From JBOHRE01 sp050732635 (GTDB lineage: Bacteria > Gemmatimonadota > Gemmatimonadetes > Longimicrobiales > RSA9): a stretch of 23,087 nucleotides of DNA. Below are positions 6,570-13,300 of this stretch, one piece after another. Position 1 is the stretch's first letter. Each line of letters begins with the position of its first letter. The position numbers and the translations under genes are program-made. The notes beneath the pieces were generated by a model. It made no database searches, was not told the origin of the DNA, and worked only from the letters and a program-made list of their open reading frames with translations. The stretch covers positions 1-23,087 of the forward strand of contig JBOHRE010000055.1 of assembly GCA_050732635.1 (NCBI GenBank), read 5' to 3'.

Positions 6570-7160
6570 ATGCAACACTTACGGCGGGCCACCTCGGTGG
6601 TGGTTTCGGCGGCCCTCCTCGGCGGCTGCGGCGGCCTCGGCGGGCTCGGCGACATTGGCGACATCTTCGGTGGCGGCGGGGGCGGCGAGATCGTCGCCGA
6701 GGTGCAGTCCGTGGACACGCGGAACCGGGCCATCGAGGTGCGCACCCAGCAGGGCGATCAGGGGGCGATCCGCTACGATGACCGCACCGTCGTCATGTAC
6801 CGGGGTCAGCAGTATCCGCCCACCGCGCTCGAGCGTGGTGACGTGATCGAAGCACAGCTGCAGCAGACGGCGGGCGGGGAGTACTACGCGCAGCACATCG
6901 ACGTGTTGCAGAGTGTACAGGAACGCACCGGCAGCGGTGGTCAGACCCAAAGCTTCGACGGTACCGTCGGCAACATCGATGTACAGAACGGCATCTTCGA
7001 GTTCCGCGACGCCGCGGGCCAATCCTGGATCGTGCAGATGCCGTTCAACGCGTCGTCGCAGGACCGGTACACGTTCGAGCGCTTGCGGCGCGGTGATCGG
7101 GTCCGGTTTCGGGGGCAGGTGGTCGCCCAAGGGCGCATAACGCTGTCCCAGTTCAGTTGA
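6570..7160 (+). CDS. Lipoprotein with two OB-like / DUF5666-like repeats
   Basis: 196 residues. The N-terminus MQHLRRATSVVVSAALLGGC is a lipoprotein signal (lipobox LGGC, C20) followed by a Gly-rich linker to about residue 39. Two related beta-rich halves follow. The first (about 40-117) begins EIVAEVQSVDTRNRAIEV and ends with a LERGDVIEAQ block; the second (about 128-196) begins SFDGTVGNIDVQNGIFEF and ends with LRRGDRVRFRGQV. This pattern, a short strand-rich unit closing with a GD-V turn, resembles DUF5666-type secreted proteins of unknown role. A GGGAG site (6558-6562) lies 7 bases before the ATG and may be partly paired with upstream GCTCCC. A terminator-like hairpin follows. Surface location is a firm inference; function is unknown. 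Confidence 0.75.
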   Translation: MQHLRRATSVVVSAALLGGCGGLGGLGDIGDIFGGGGGGEIVAEVQSVDTRNRAIEVRTQQGDQGAIRYDDRTVVMYRGQQYPPTALERGDVIEAQLQQTAGGEYYAQHIDVLQSVQERTGSGGQTQSFDGTVGNIDVQNGIFEFRDAAGQSWIVQMPFNASSQDRYTFERLRRGDRVRFRGQVVAQGRITLSQFS

Positions 7161-7186
7161 GTGCCGATCCCACGCCAGTCCTGCAA

Positions 7187-7226
7187 ACGGGCGCCTTCCG
7201 ATCCGTCGGGGGCGCCCGTATATTTT
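7187..7226 (+). terminator. Hairpin with T-rich tail between lipoprotein gene and yebC
   Basis: ACGGGCGCC (7187-7195) pairs perfectly with GGCGCCCGT (7211-7219), and the 15-base loop contains a further short CCGA/TCGG match. TATATTTT follows at 7219-7226, the longest T-rich run in the area. This fits an intrinsic terminator for the upstream lipoprotein gene. The same TATATT could serve as a -10 element for yebC, although no good -35 is present 16-18 bases upstream. Confidence 0.65.
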
Positions 7227-7269
7227 CGGCTGACAACGAAATTCCAGGCACCAGCAGCGTTCGGCGGTG

Positions 7270-8022
7270 ATGGCCGGTCACAGCAAGTGGGCGCAGATCA
7301 AGCGGAAGAAGGCCGCCAATGACGCCAAGCGCGGCAAGGCGTTCACCAAGCTGATCCGCGAGATCACGGTCGCCGCGCGCGAGGGCGGTGGCGACGTCGA
7401 GGCGAATCCTCGCCTGCGGCTCGCCATTGATACGGCGAAGGCAGCCAACATGCCGGCCGACAACATCGACCGGGCGATCGCCCGAGGCACCGGCGAACTC
7501 GAGGGCTCGCGCTACGAGGAGGTCACCTACGAGGGGTATGGGCCGGCCGGCGTCGCACTCTACATCGAGACCCTGACTGACAACGCGAACCGGACCGTCT
7601 CGGAGCTGCGCTACATCCTCGACCGCAATGGTGGCAATCTCGGGCAGAGCGGCTCGGTCGCCTGGCAGTTCGAGCGCAAGGGCCAGATCCTCGTCGACGT
7701 CGGCCGCTACGACGAGGACACCCTGCTGCTAGCTGCGCTCGATGCCGGTGCGGAGGACATGCGCCGCGAAGACGAGGTCTTCGTCATCATCACCGAGCCG
7801 AGCGCGTTGCACTCTGTGAGACAGACGCTGCGCGATCACCGCATCGACCTCGAGGAGGCGCAGCTCGCGATGCTGCCGAAGGCGACCGTCGCGGTCGAGG
7901 GCGAGGACGCCCGCAGGCTGGTCAGGCTGCTCGACCTGCTCGATGATGCCGACGATGTGCAGAGAGTCCACACGAACGCCGACATCGCCGACGACGCGCT
8001 TGCCGAGGTCGGCGCCTCTTGA
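7270..8022 (+). CDS. yebC: YebC/PmpR family protein (TACO1 family)
   Basis: 250 residues from ATG at 7270; the GTG just before it is ignored because the family almost always begins MAGHSKW. The N-terminal block MAGHSKWAQIKRKKAANDAKRGKAF, the GGGDVEANPRLRLAIDTAKAANMPADNI stretch and the YEGYGPAG motif are diagnostic. Three domains are expected: an N-terminal helical domain and two alpha/beta domains. Proteins of this family act as transcription regulators in some bacteria, and more recent work links them to ribosome stalling on proline-rich sequences. It is the first gene of a unit with ruvC and ruvA, a very common arrangement. The TGA stop overlaps the ruvC TTG start. Confidence 0.96.
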   Translation: MAGHSKWAQIKRKKAANDAKRGKAFTKLIREITVAAREGGGDVEANPRLRLAIDTAKAANMPADNIDRAIARGTGELEGSRYEEVTYEGYGPAGVALYIETLTDNANRTVSELRYILDRNGGNLGQSGSVAWQFERKGQILVDVGRYDEDTLLLAALDAGAEDMRREDEVFVIITEPSALHSVRQTLRDHRIDLEEAQLAMLPKATVAVEGEDARRLVRLLDLLDDADDVQRVHTNADIADDALAEVGAS

Positions 8023-8561
8023 AGGTCATCGGCGTCGATCCCGGCACGGCAGCCACCGGGTACGGCGTCGTCGTCCGGCAGGACGGCGGCGCCGTTTCGC
8101 TGGCGGAGTGCGGCGTGATCCGCACGGACTCAGCGCACGCCCTCCCCGAGCGGTTGCGCGCGATCTTCGACGGCGTGAGCCAGCTGCTCGAGCGGCACCG
8201 CCCCGACGTGGTTGCAGTCGAGGACGTCTTCTACGGGCGCAACGTGCGTACGACGATCGTGCTCGGCCATGCACGCGCCGCCGTTATTCTTGCCGCGGCG
8301 CTGCGCAACATCGCGGTGGCCGAATACCCGGCCTCGGAGGTGAAGAACGCCGTCGTCGGTCGGGGTCGCGCCAATAAGGAGCAGGTTCAGTATATGGTAC
8401 AGCACCTGTTGCGCCTGCGTGAGCCGCCCCGTCCCAGCGACGCGGCCGATGGCGTCGCCGTGGCGCTCTGCCACTGCACGTCGGCTCGTCTCGATCGCGG
8501 GCCGTTGCGCGTTCCTTCCGATGCGGAGCTGCTGCGGCGCGCGGCGAGCTTCCGCCGCTGA
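8019..8561 (+). CDS. ruvC: Holliday junction resolvase RuvC
   Basis: 180 residues. The four acidic catalytic residues are present: D7 in VIGVDPGTAATGYG, E68 in VAVEDVFYGRN, and D141 and D144 in PSDAADGVAVALCH. The dimer makes paired nicks in four-way junctions delivered by RuvAB, in the cytoplasm. The start is TTG overlapping the yebC stop (TTGA); a GAGG about 10 bases upstream and exact alignment of the first beta strand support it. It is followed by ruvA after 15 bases. Confidence 0.96.
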   Translation: MKVIGVDPGTAATGYGVVVRQDGGAVSLAECGVIRTDSAHALPERLRAIFDGVSQLLERHRPDVVAVEDVFYGRNVRTTIVLGHARAAVILAAALRNIAVAEYPASEVKNAVVGRGRANKEQVQYMVQHLLRLREPPRPSDAADGVAVALCHCTSARLDRGPLRVPSDAELLRRAASFRR

Positions 8562-8576
8562 GCCCACGGCCAACAC

Positions 8577-9164
8577 GTGATCAGCCGTATCCGCGGCACA
8601 TTGCTTCGCCGTGAGATCGATCTCGCCGAGGTGCTCACGCCCGGCGGCGTAGCCTATGAGATTGCGATTCCGCTCGGCGTCTTCGAACGCTTGCCGAAGG
8701 AGGGCGAGACGGTCGAGCTGCGCACGCTCCAGGTCGTGCGTGAGGACTCGATCGAGCTCTTCGGCTTCATGGACGGCTCGGACCGTGAGCTCTTCGGGCG
8801 GCTGCTCACGGCGTCGGGGGTCGGTCCGCGCCTGGCGCTGAGCATGCTGTCGACGCTCGCGCCGGCACGCCTCGTCGCCGCGATCCGCGAACGTGACATC
8901 GCGGCGCTGCGGCAGGTGCCGGGTCTCGGCACCAAAAAGGCCGAGAGACTGGTCCTCGAGTTGGCCGACAAGCTGGATGATCTGGCGCACATCGCGCCCG
9001 CACGACCACGCGATCGGTCTGCGGAGGAGGCAGTCGGTGCGCTGCTTGCGCTCGGTTACTCCGCTGTCGACGCCGGGGCCGCGGTTCGCCGCGCGCTCGA
9101 TGGTAACGCCGGCCTCGCGGGGGCCGCACTGATCAAGGCCGCGCTCGCCCGGATCGGCGAGTAG
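8577..9164 (+). CDS. ruvA: Holliday junction branch migration protein RuvA
   Basis: 195 residues from a GTG start. The N-terminal OB fold (MISRIRGTLL to about 63, ending LFGFMDGSDRELF) is followed by two helix-hairpin-helix motifs, LLTASGVGPRLALSML (about 76-91) and LRQVPGLGTKKAERLVLEL (about 111-129). A flexible linker then leads to the RuvB-contacting domain III (EAVGALLALGYS onward). It forms the tetramer that holds Holliday junctions flat for RuvB. Its partner ruvB is not next to it but 7.8 kb downstream. No Shine-Dalgarno is obvious before the GTG, so translation may depend on coupling to ruvC. The stop faces the convergent lipoprotein gene 22 bases away. Confidence 0.95.
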   Translation: MISRIRGTLLRREIDLAEVLTPGGVAYEIAIPLGVFERLPKEGETVELRTLQVVREDSIELFGFMDGSDRELFGRLLTASGVGPRLALSMLSTLAPARLVAAIRERDIAALRQVPGLGTKKAERLVLELADKLDDLAHIAPARPRDRSAEEAVGALLALGYSAVDAGAAVRRALDGNAGLAGAALIKAALARIGE

Positions 9165-9186
9165 CGGCGGCAGCGTGCCCTGACCC

Positions 9187-10737
9187 TCAGCGCCAGACGC
9201 GGGCAGCGACGACCGTGACGCGGCCCGGCTGCACCTGGACCGTTGCGATGTCGCGGCCGGCCGCTAGGAGCGGTGCTGCCGACTCCACCGTGGCAGCGCC
9301 GTTCGCGGTCGGCGCCGTCGGCGCCGTGCCGATCGGCTGACCCGCCCCGAGCCACAGCGTCTGCTCGCCCGCTGGCAGCCGCAGCCGCGTGATCGTGATC
9401 GACTTCGGCAACAGTGTCCAGGAGCGGGTGTCGGCCCGTTCGCTCAGGAAGCCGCCTGCATTGCCGAGCAAACCTGCGAGCGTGCCCAGCGCGGCGTCCT
9501 TCTCGCCTGCCTTTTTCTCGAGCGACTTGGTCATGACGAACTTCGTGGCCGCACGCGCGATCGTGCGGGTCAAGAGCAGCGTGCGCTCGTTGTCGTAATC
9601 CGCCATCACAGCGGCCGATACATCGACTCGTGCCAGCGGCGCCGCCGGGCCTGCAGCCGTGCGCAGGTCGAGCGGGCTCGCATCGCGCCCCTCCTGACGG
9701 AACGCTGGCCAGGCCACCTTCAACAGGTACGGCAGCAGTTCCTCGTCGTCCTCCGTCTGCTCGGCGCCCTCGCCGTCCTGCGCGTGCGTCGTGACGGTCG
9801 GTACGGCGGGCTGGGGTGGCAGGTCGACGAACAGCGTGCGGCCTCCTCCGTCTCCGAGCCTCGCCCGATCATCGCGCAACGCCGTCGCCAGCACGCGCGC
9901 GGCCACCGCGGCGGCGGCACCGGCCCGCGCCTCACCACCGGCCGACAGCGCGGCCGCCTCGGTGTCGTCCAGCGCGACGATCAGCGCCTCCTCGACGCGG
10001 TGCGCGATGAAGCCACGCTCGAGGATCACGACGACCTCGCCCGTTGCGACTCCGGCCGCGGCTGGGGCGGTGTCCGCCAATGCAGCGGCGGCGCTGTCCA
10101 CCGCCTGCCCGACCGCGGCCCAGCGGTACGCCACGGCCGCGTCATTGCGCTCGCCGGCCGCCTCGAAGATGACACCCGTGAAGTAGCGGAGCATACGACG
10201 CAGCTCTGGCGCCGGTTGGTCGCGGCCCTCGGACGCCTCGAGCAGCACCGCGAGCCGTCGCGCCTCGACCGCGGCGTCCTGCAGCTCATCCGCCTTCAGA
10301 AAGCCGAGCGCCGCATAGAAGTGCAGCAGCATGCGCTCGCTGGGCGCCGGCTCGTAGAGCAGCGTGTGATCGCTCGTGAGCAGCGAGAGCGCGCCGCGCG
10401 ACACGCTCTTCGTGTAGCGGTCGTCGGCGAGATCCGCGGCCAGCTGGAAGGCCGCCGCGCTGCGCTCGTGCGCCCCCGCGTAATGCGCGACCAGGCCCTC
10501 GTAGAGGGAGCGCAGCAGCGGGTCGTCGGGCGCGGCCTCGGCCAGCTCGATGCGCGCCAGCGCGGAGTCGTAACGTTGCTCGGCCAGCAGCTGACGGAGC
10601 CGCGCGTCCCGGTTCGCCAGGCCGTTCGGTGCGACGTCGTAGTGGCGCATGATGCCGCCACAGCCGCCGACGATCAGAACGACCCAAACGATGCTGGTCG
10701 TCGCTGCGGTTCGACCCGTTCCCGGACGTACGGTCAC
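9187..10737 (-). CDS. COG3014-like lipoprotein with TPR-type repeats
   Basis: 516 residues from GTG (complement of 10735-10737). Residues 1-26 form a lipoprotein signal ending VGGC (C26). Residues about 40-215 are TPR-like helices (ARLRQLLAEQRYDSALARIE, RSLYEGLVAHYAGAHERSAAAF) and contain LLYEPAPSERMLLHFYAALGFL, a stretch I associate with COG3014. The C-terminal half starts with GEVVVILERGFIAHRVEEAL and includes ADYDNERTLLLTRTIARAATK, LGNAGGFLSERADTRSWTLLP and RLRLPAGEQTLWLG, again COG3014-like. The family's function is not established; it is repeatedly found with LpoB-type genes, as here. The gene is last in a three-lipoprotein minus-strand unit, 20 bases after the previous gene. Membrane location facing the periplasm is inferred. 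Confidence 0.82.
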   Translation of the reverse strand: MTVRPGTGRTAATTSIVWVVLIVGGCGGIMRHYDVAPNGLANRDARLRQLLAEQRYDSALARIELAEAAPDDPLLRSLYEGLVAHYAGAHERSAAAFQLAADLADDRYTKSVSRGALSLLTSDHTLLYEPAPSERMLLHFYAALGFLKADELQDAAVEARRLAVLLEASEGRDQPAPELRRMLRYFTGVIFEAAGERNDAAVAYRWAAVGQAVDSAAAALADTAPAAAGVATGEVVVILERGFIAHRVEEALIVALDDTEAAALSAGGEARAGAAAAVAARVLATALRDDRARLGDGGGRTLFVDLPPQPAVPTVTTHAQDGEGAEQTEDDEELLPYLLKVAWPAFRQEGRDASPLDLRTAAGPAAPLARVDVSAAVMADYDNERTLLLTRTIARAATKFVMTKSLEKKAGEKDAALGTLAGLLGNAGGFLSERADTRSWTLLPKSITITRLRLPAGEQTLWLGAGQPIGTAPTAPTANGAATVESAAPLLAAGRDIATVQVQPGRVTVVAARVWR

Positions 10738-10757
10738 ACTCGTGCCTTACACTGCAG

Positions 10758-11558
10758 CTAGCGTCTGTCCAACACGATCACCCGCTCGCGCGCATAGGCG
10801 ATCGCTTCGGCCAGTTTCGCGAAGGCATCGCCGCGTGCCTCGATCTTCTCGAGCTCGAGCTGGTGCAGGAACAGCTGATAGCGGATCAGCGCCTCGATCG
10901 GGCGGAGCTGCTTGTCGAGCACCGTCGCGATGCGGTAGTTGGCCATCGGATCGTTCGGGCGCAAGACGTCGGCGCGGTCGTAGCGATCGAGGGCCGCGGC
11001 GAGGTCGCCGCGCGCGGCGTAGTCGTCGCCCTCGCGCAGGAGCTGCTCGGCCACTGCGGCCGATCGGCCGGCGGTCGTGGCATCCTCTGCGCTGTCGACC
11101 ACACGCAGCCCGTGCGCTTCGCGGTAGCTGTAGGCGCTGACGCGGCCGTCCCGGAGCTGGACCATGGCGAGGTCGCCGGCCGCATCGCGCGGCGCCAGCA
11201 TCGGCGTGACCGGCGTCAGCACGGTCGCCGACCCGCTGTTGCGCATGGCCCACGCGTCTTCGGTCGTGCGGGTCGCGGCGAGCACCTGCCGGGTCGTCAT
11301 GCCCAGCGCGATTTCACCCCGCGCAATGGCGTCACACATTGCCGGCTCACAGCCGGCGAGCGCAGCGGCGGTCAGCTCGTCGCGGCGCGCGGCCTGCTGC
11401 TGGGCGGTCATGGCGGTGCGGGAGGCGGTCTCGGCGACGACATCGTCGGCGCTCGGCGTGCGCTCGCCGTTCTCTAGGATCGGACGCTCATGTATGCGCT
11501 TCGGCGCGCAGGCCGCCGCGGCGAGCGCCACGGCAACGACAAGGGTGTGGGGCTTCAT
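10758..11558 (-). CDS. Lipoprotein with BamE/SmpA-like segment and TPR tail
   Basis: 266 residues. The lipoprotein signal ends AAAC (C17). Residues about 76-150 look like a BamE/SmpA-type module: ARGEIALGMTTRQVLAATRTTEDAW, then a variable stretch, then LAMVQLRDGRVSAYSY, which copies the family's G-M-T-x-x-x-V helix and final 'dGrV' strand. Residues about 166-235 are two TPR-like helix pairs (EQLLREGDDYAARGDLAAALDRYDRADVLRPND), ending in a charged helix. The ATG has a GGGAGG site just upstream and starts 12 bases after the LpoB-like gene, so the two are cotranscribed. A role as an envelope scaffold or assembly factor is inferred; the domain assignment is by eye and moderately sure. Confidence 0.8.
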   Translation of the reverse strand: MKPHTLVVAVALAAAACAPKRIHERPILENGERTPSADDVVAETASRTAMTAQQQAARRDELTAAALAGCEPAMCDAIARGEIALGMTTRQVLAATRTTEDAWAMRNSGSATVLTPVTPMLAPRDAAGDLAMVQLRDGRVSAYSYREAHGLRVVDSAEDATTAGRSAAVAEQLLREGDDYAARGDLAAALDRYDRADVLRPNDPMANYRIATVLDKQLRPIEALIRYQLFLHQLELEKIEARGDAFAKLAEAIAYARERVIVLDRR

Positions 11559-11570
11559 AGGACCTCCCGG

Positions 11571-12215
11571 TTAGTCCCAGCTGATTCGAGGACGCTCGAT
11601 GTACTTCTTGATCCTGTGCTGGCCGACCCAGGTCTTGATGTTCGACTCGAGGTCGACCAGCGTCGCGTCGACCTGGTAGTAGACGATGCGTTCGCGGCCC
11701 TCCTGGTCCTCGATCGCCTGAATCTCGCCCTGCAGCATGTAGCGCGCGCCGAGCTCCTGGCCGACCCGGGCGCGCGTGTCCGCCCGTGCGTTCTCCTGCT
11801 GGTCCTCCCGCTCGGCTCGCACACTGCCGCGCTCATCCTGACTCGCGACCACGCGCACCGCGCCCGAGGTGATGAATGCGCGCTCGAGGTCTCGCAGGAA
11901 CGTGCCGACTGGGATGTGCTCCATTGTCCGATTCTCGAAATCGCCGACAATGACGACCGGCGGCTCGCCGCCGTTCGTAGCCGCGAACTGCGTGAGCCAG
12001 GGGCCCGTCAGGCTCTGGCCGATCAGCTCGTTGGCGACCAGCCGCGAATCGGTGTCGTTCCAGCGGCCGGAAAGATCGGTCACGCTCTCTGGGTCGATGC
12101 GGCTGACCCGTTTCTGGCACGCCGCGCTCGTGAACACGAGTGCCAGCAACGCGAGCAGCGGCGCCGCCCGGCGGATGCGCCGCTGGGGCCCGGGCATCGG
12201 GCGGTAACGAACCAT
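11571..12215 (-). CDS. LpoB-like penicillin-binding protein activator (COG3417)
   Basis: 214 residues. After an N-terminal lipoprotein signal with lipobox TSAAC, the protein follows the LpoB/YcfM pattern closely: DLSGRWNDTDSRLVANELI, an EPPVVIVGDFENRTMEHI strand, FLRDLERAFITSGAVRVVAS, an Arg/Glu/Gln-rich helix, ELGARYMLQGEIQAI and a final YYQVDATLVDLESN...KTWVG...IKK block. In Enterobacteria LpoB is an outer-membrane lipoprotein that reaches through peptidoglycan to stimulate PBP1B. Here only the family is certain, as no PBP gene is in the window. It is the first gene of the minus-strand lipoprotein unit and has a GGAGG ribosome site. The long disordered linker of E. coli LpoB is nearly missing, which may limit its reach. 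Confidence 0.87.
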   Translation of the reverse strand: MVRYRPMPGPQRRIRRAAPLLALLALVFTSAACQKRVSRIDPESVTDLSGRWNDTDSRLVANELIGQSLTGPWLTQFAATNGGEPPVVIVGDFENRTMEHIPVGTFLRDLERAFITSGAVRVVASQDERGSVRAEREDQQENARADTRARVGQELGARYMLQGEIQAIEDQEGRERIVYYQVDATLVDLESNIKTWVGQHRIKKYIERPRISWD

Positions 12216-12373
12216 GGGTTCCTCCGGAGTGCTTGGGCCCGCAGGCCGCCCGTAGCGGACGCCTGCGACGGCATGGGGAGCTTGCGCGTGCTTCTACGCT
12301 GTCCGCCCGGCAATGTTTCAGTGTGCGCCTTGCTGCCCGCCCCCGCCGCCCGGCATCTTCCCGAGCCACCCAC

Positions 12374-12394
12374 CATCAACCATCAACCATCAAC
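12374..12394. repeat. Three tandem copies of heptamer CATCAAC in a GC-rich hairpin
   Basis: CATCAAC occurs three times without interruption in the 209-base divergent spacer between the LpoB-like gene and the next plus-strand gene. CCACCC (12366-12371) and GGGTGG (12396-12401) flank it and can pair, leaving the A-rich repeats as the loop. A 7-bp period is a good substrate for copy-number change. Role unknown. Confidence 0.8.
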
Positions 12395-12408
12395 CGGGTG
12401 GGCGGGGC

Positions 12409-12415
12409 AGGGAGG
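12409..12415 (+). promoter_or_regulatory. Shine-Dalgarno site of the 84-aa gene
   Basis: AGGGAGG lies 9 bases before the GTG at 12425. It is a near-perfect anti-16S match and is the main evidence that the following short frame is translated and that it starts here rather than upstream. Confidence 0.65.
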
Positions 12416-12424
12416 ATCGACCGC

Positions 12425-12679
12425 GTGCGAGAACGACAGACCCGAGGTGGCGAGGGCTCGGGGCTCGCCGTGCGCTGCCGGCTGAGTCCACGCTGGCTGC
12501 GCTTCGTGCGCGGGCCACAGTACGATGCGCTCGCCCAGGATGACCTGCTCCGGATGGACGTCATGACGGCGGGTGACCGCGGCGAGCCGTACAAGCTGTG
12601 CGAGCTGCTCATCTCACGCGGTGATCTGCTGCGTGCGCTCGCCGCCGCCGGGGATCCGCCCTACCGCGTGAGGGACTGA
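12425..12679 (+). CDS. Small uncharacterised protein (84 aa)
   Basis: 84 residues from GTG, supported by a strong ribosome site. The first 13 residues are polar and probably disordered. The core reads LSPRWLRFVRGPQYDALAQDDLLRMDVMT, then EPYKLCELLISRGDLLRAL, a compact alpha/beta-looking unit with no signal peptide or membrane segment. No family is recognised. The frame has the codon bias of its neighbours, and its stop directly abuts the GTG of the acetyltransferase gene (TGAGTG), so it heads a unit with that enzyme and the carbamoylase. A shorter product from the internal GTG at 12470 is possible. Confidence 0.6.
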   Translation: MRERQTRGGEGSGLAVRCRLSPRWLRFVRGPQYDALAQDDLLRMDVMTAGDRGEPYKLCELLISRGDLLRALAAAGDPPYRVRD

Positions 12680-13300
12680 GTGGCGACGTCGCCGCCGCCG
12701 CCGCCTGCCGAAGCCGGCGACATGCTGGATGTCCGGCGGCCGGAGCCGACCGTGCTCGAGACCCCGCGACTGCGCCTGAGACCGCTGGCTGACGCCGAGG
12801 TCGACGCGCTGCAGCGCCTGGCCGATGACCTGGACATCGCGCGCAACACGCTACGTGTTCCGCACCCCTATCGACGGGAGGACGCCGAGCAGTTCTTCAC
12901 TCAGCAGGCCGGCGCCTGGGCGCGCGGCGACGCGGCCGCGTTCGCGATCACGTACCGCGGCGCCGGCGGCCTGATCGGACTCTGCGGTCTGCATCTCGCG
13001 CACGAGCATGGCCGCGCCGAGCTGGGCTACTGGATCGGCCGCGAGTTCTGGGGCCACGGCTACGCGACCGAGGCCGCCGCGGCGGTCGTGCGCTACGGCT
13101 TCGAGACGCTGCGGCTGAACCGCATCCACGCCGGCCATTACCCGCACAACCCGGCATCGGGTCGGGTGCTCGAGAAGATCGGCATGCGTCACGAGGGTCG
13201 CTTGCGGCAGCACGTCCGCCGCTTCGGACGCACTCTCGACATGGAGCTGTACGGCGTTCTGCGTCAGGAATTCGAAGCTCCCGCACCGCTGGATCCGTGA
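12680..13300 (+). CDS. GNAT family N-acetyltransferase (RimJ/RimL-like)
   Basis: 206 residues from GTG; an ATG at 12722 would give 192 residues without the proline-rich leader, and both leave the domain whole. The domain begins LETPRLRLRPLADAEVDAL and continues with GLIGLCGLHLAHEHGRAELGYWIGREFWGHGYATEAAAAVVRYGF, whose GHGYATEA loop binds the pyrophosphate of acetyl-CoA. It then has LNRIHAGHYPHNPASGRVLEKIGMRHEG, the typical C-terminal half. This is the group that acetylates N-termini of ribosomal proteins or small amines; the substrate cannot be predicted. It overlaps the start of the carbamoylase gene by one base. Confidence 0.92.
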   Translation: MATSPPPPPAEAGDMLDVRRPEPTVLETPRLRLRPLADAEVDALQRLADDLDIARNTLRVPHPYRREDAEQFFTQQAGAWARGDAAAFAITYRGAGGLIGLCGLHLAHEHGRAELGYWIGREFWGHGYATEAAAAVVRYGFETLRLNRIHAGHYPHNPASGRVLEKIGMRHEGRLRQHVRRFGRTLDMELYGVLRQEFEAPAPLDP

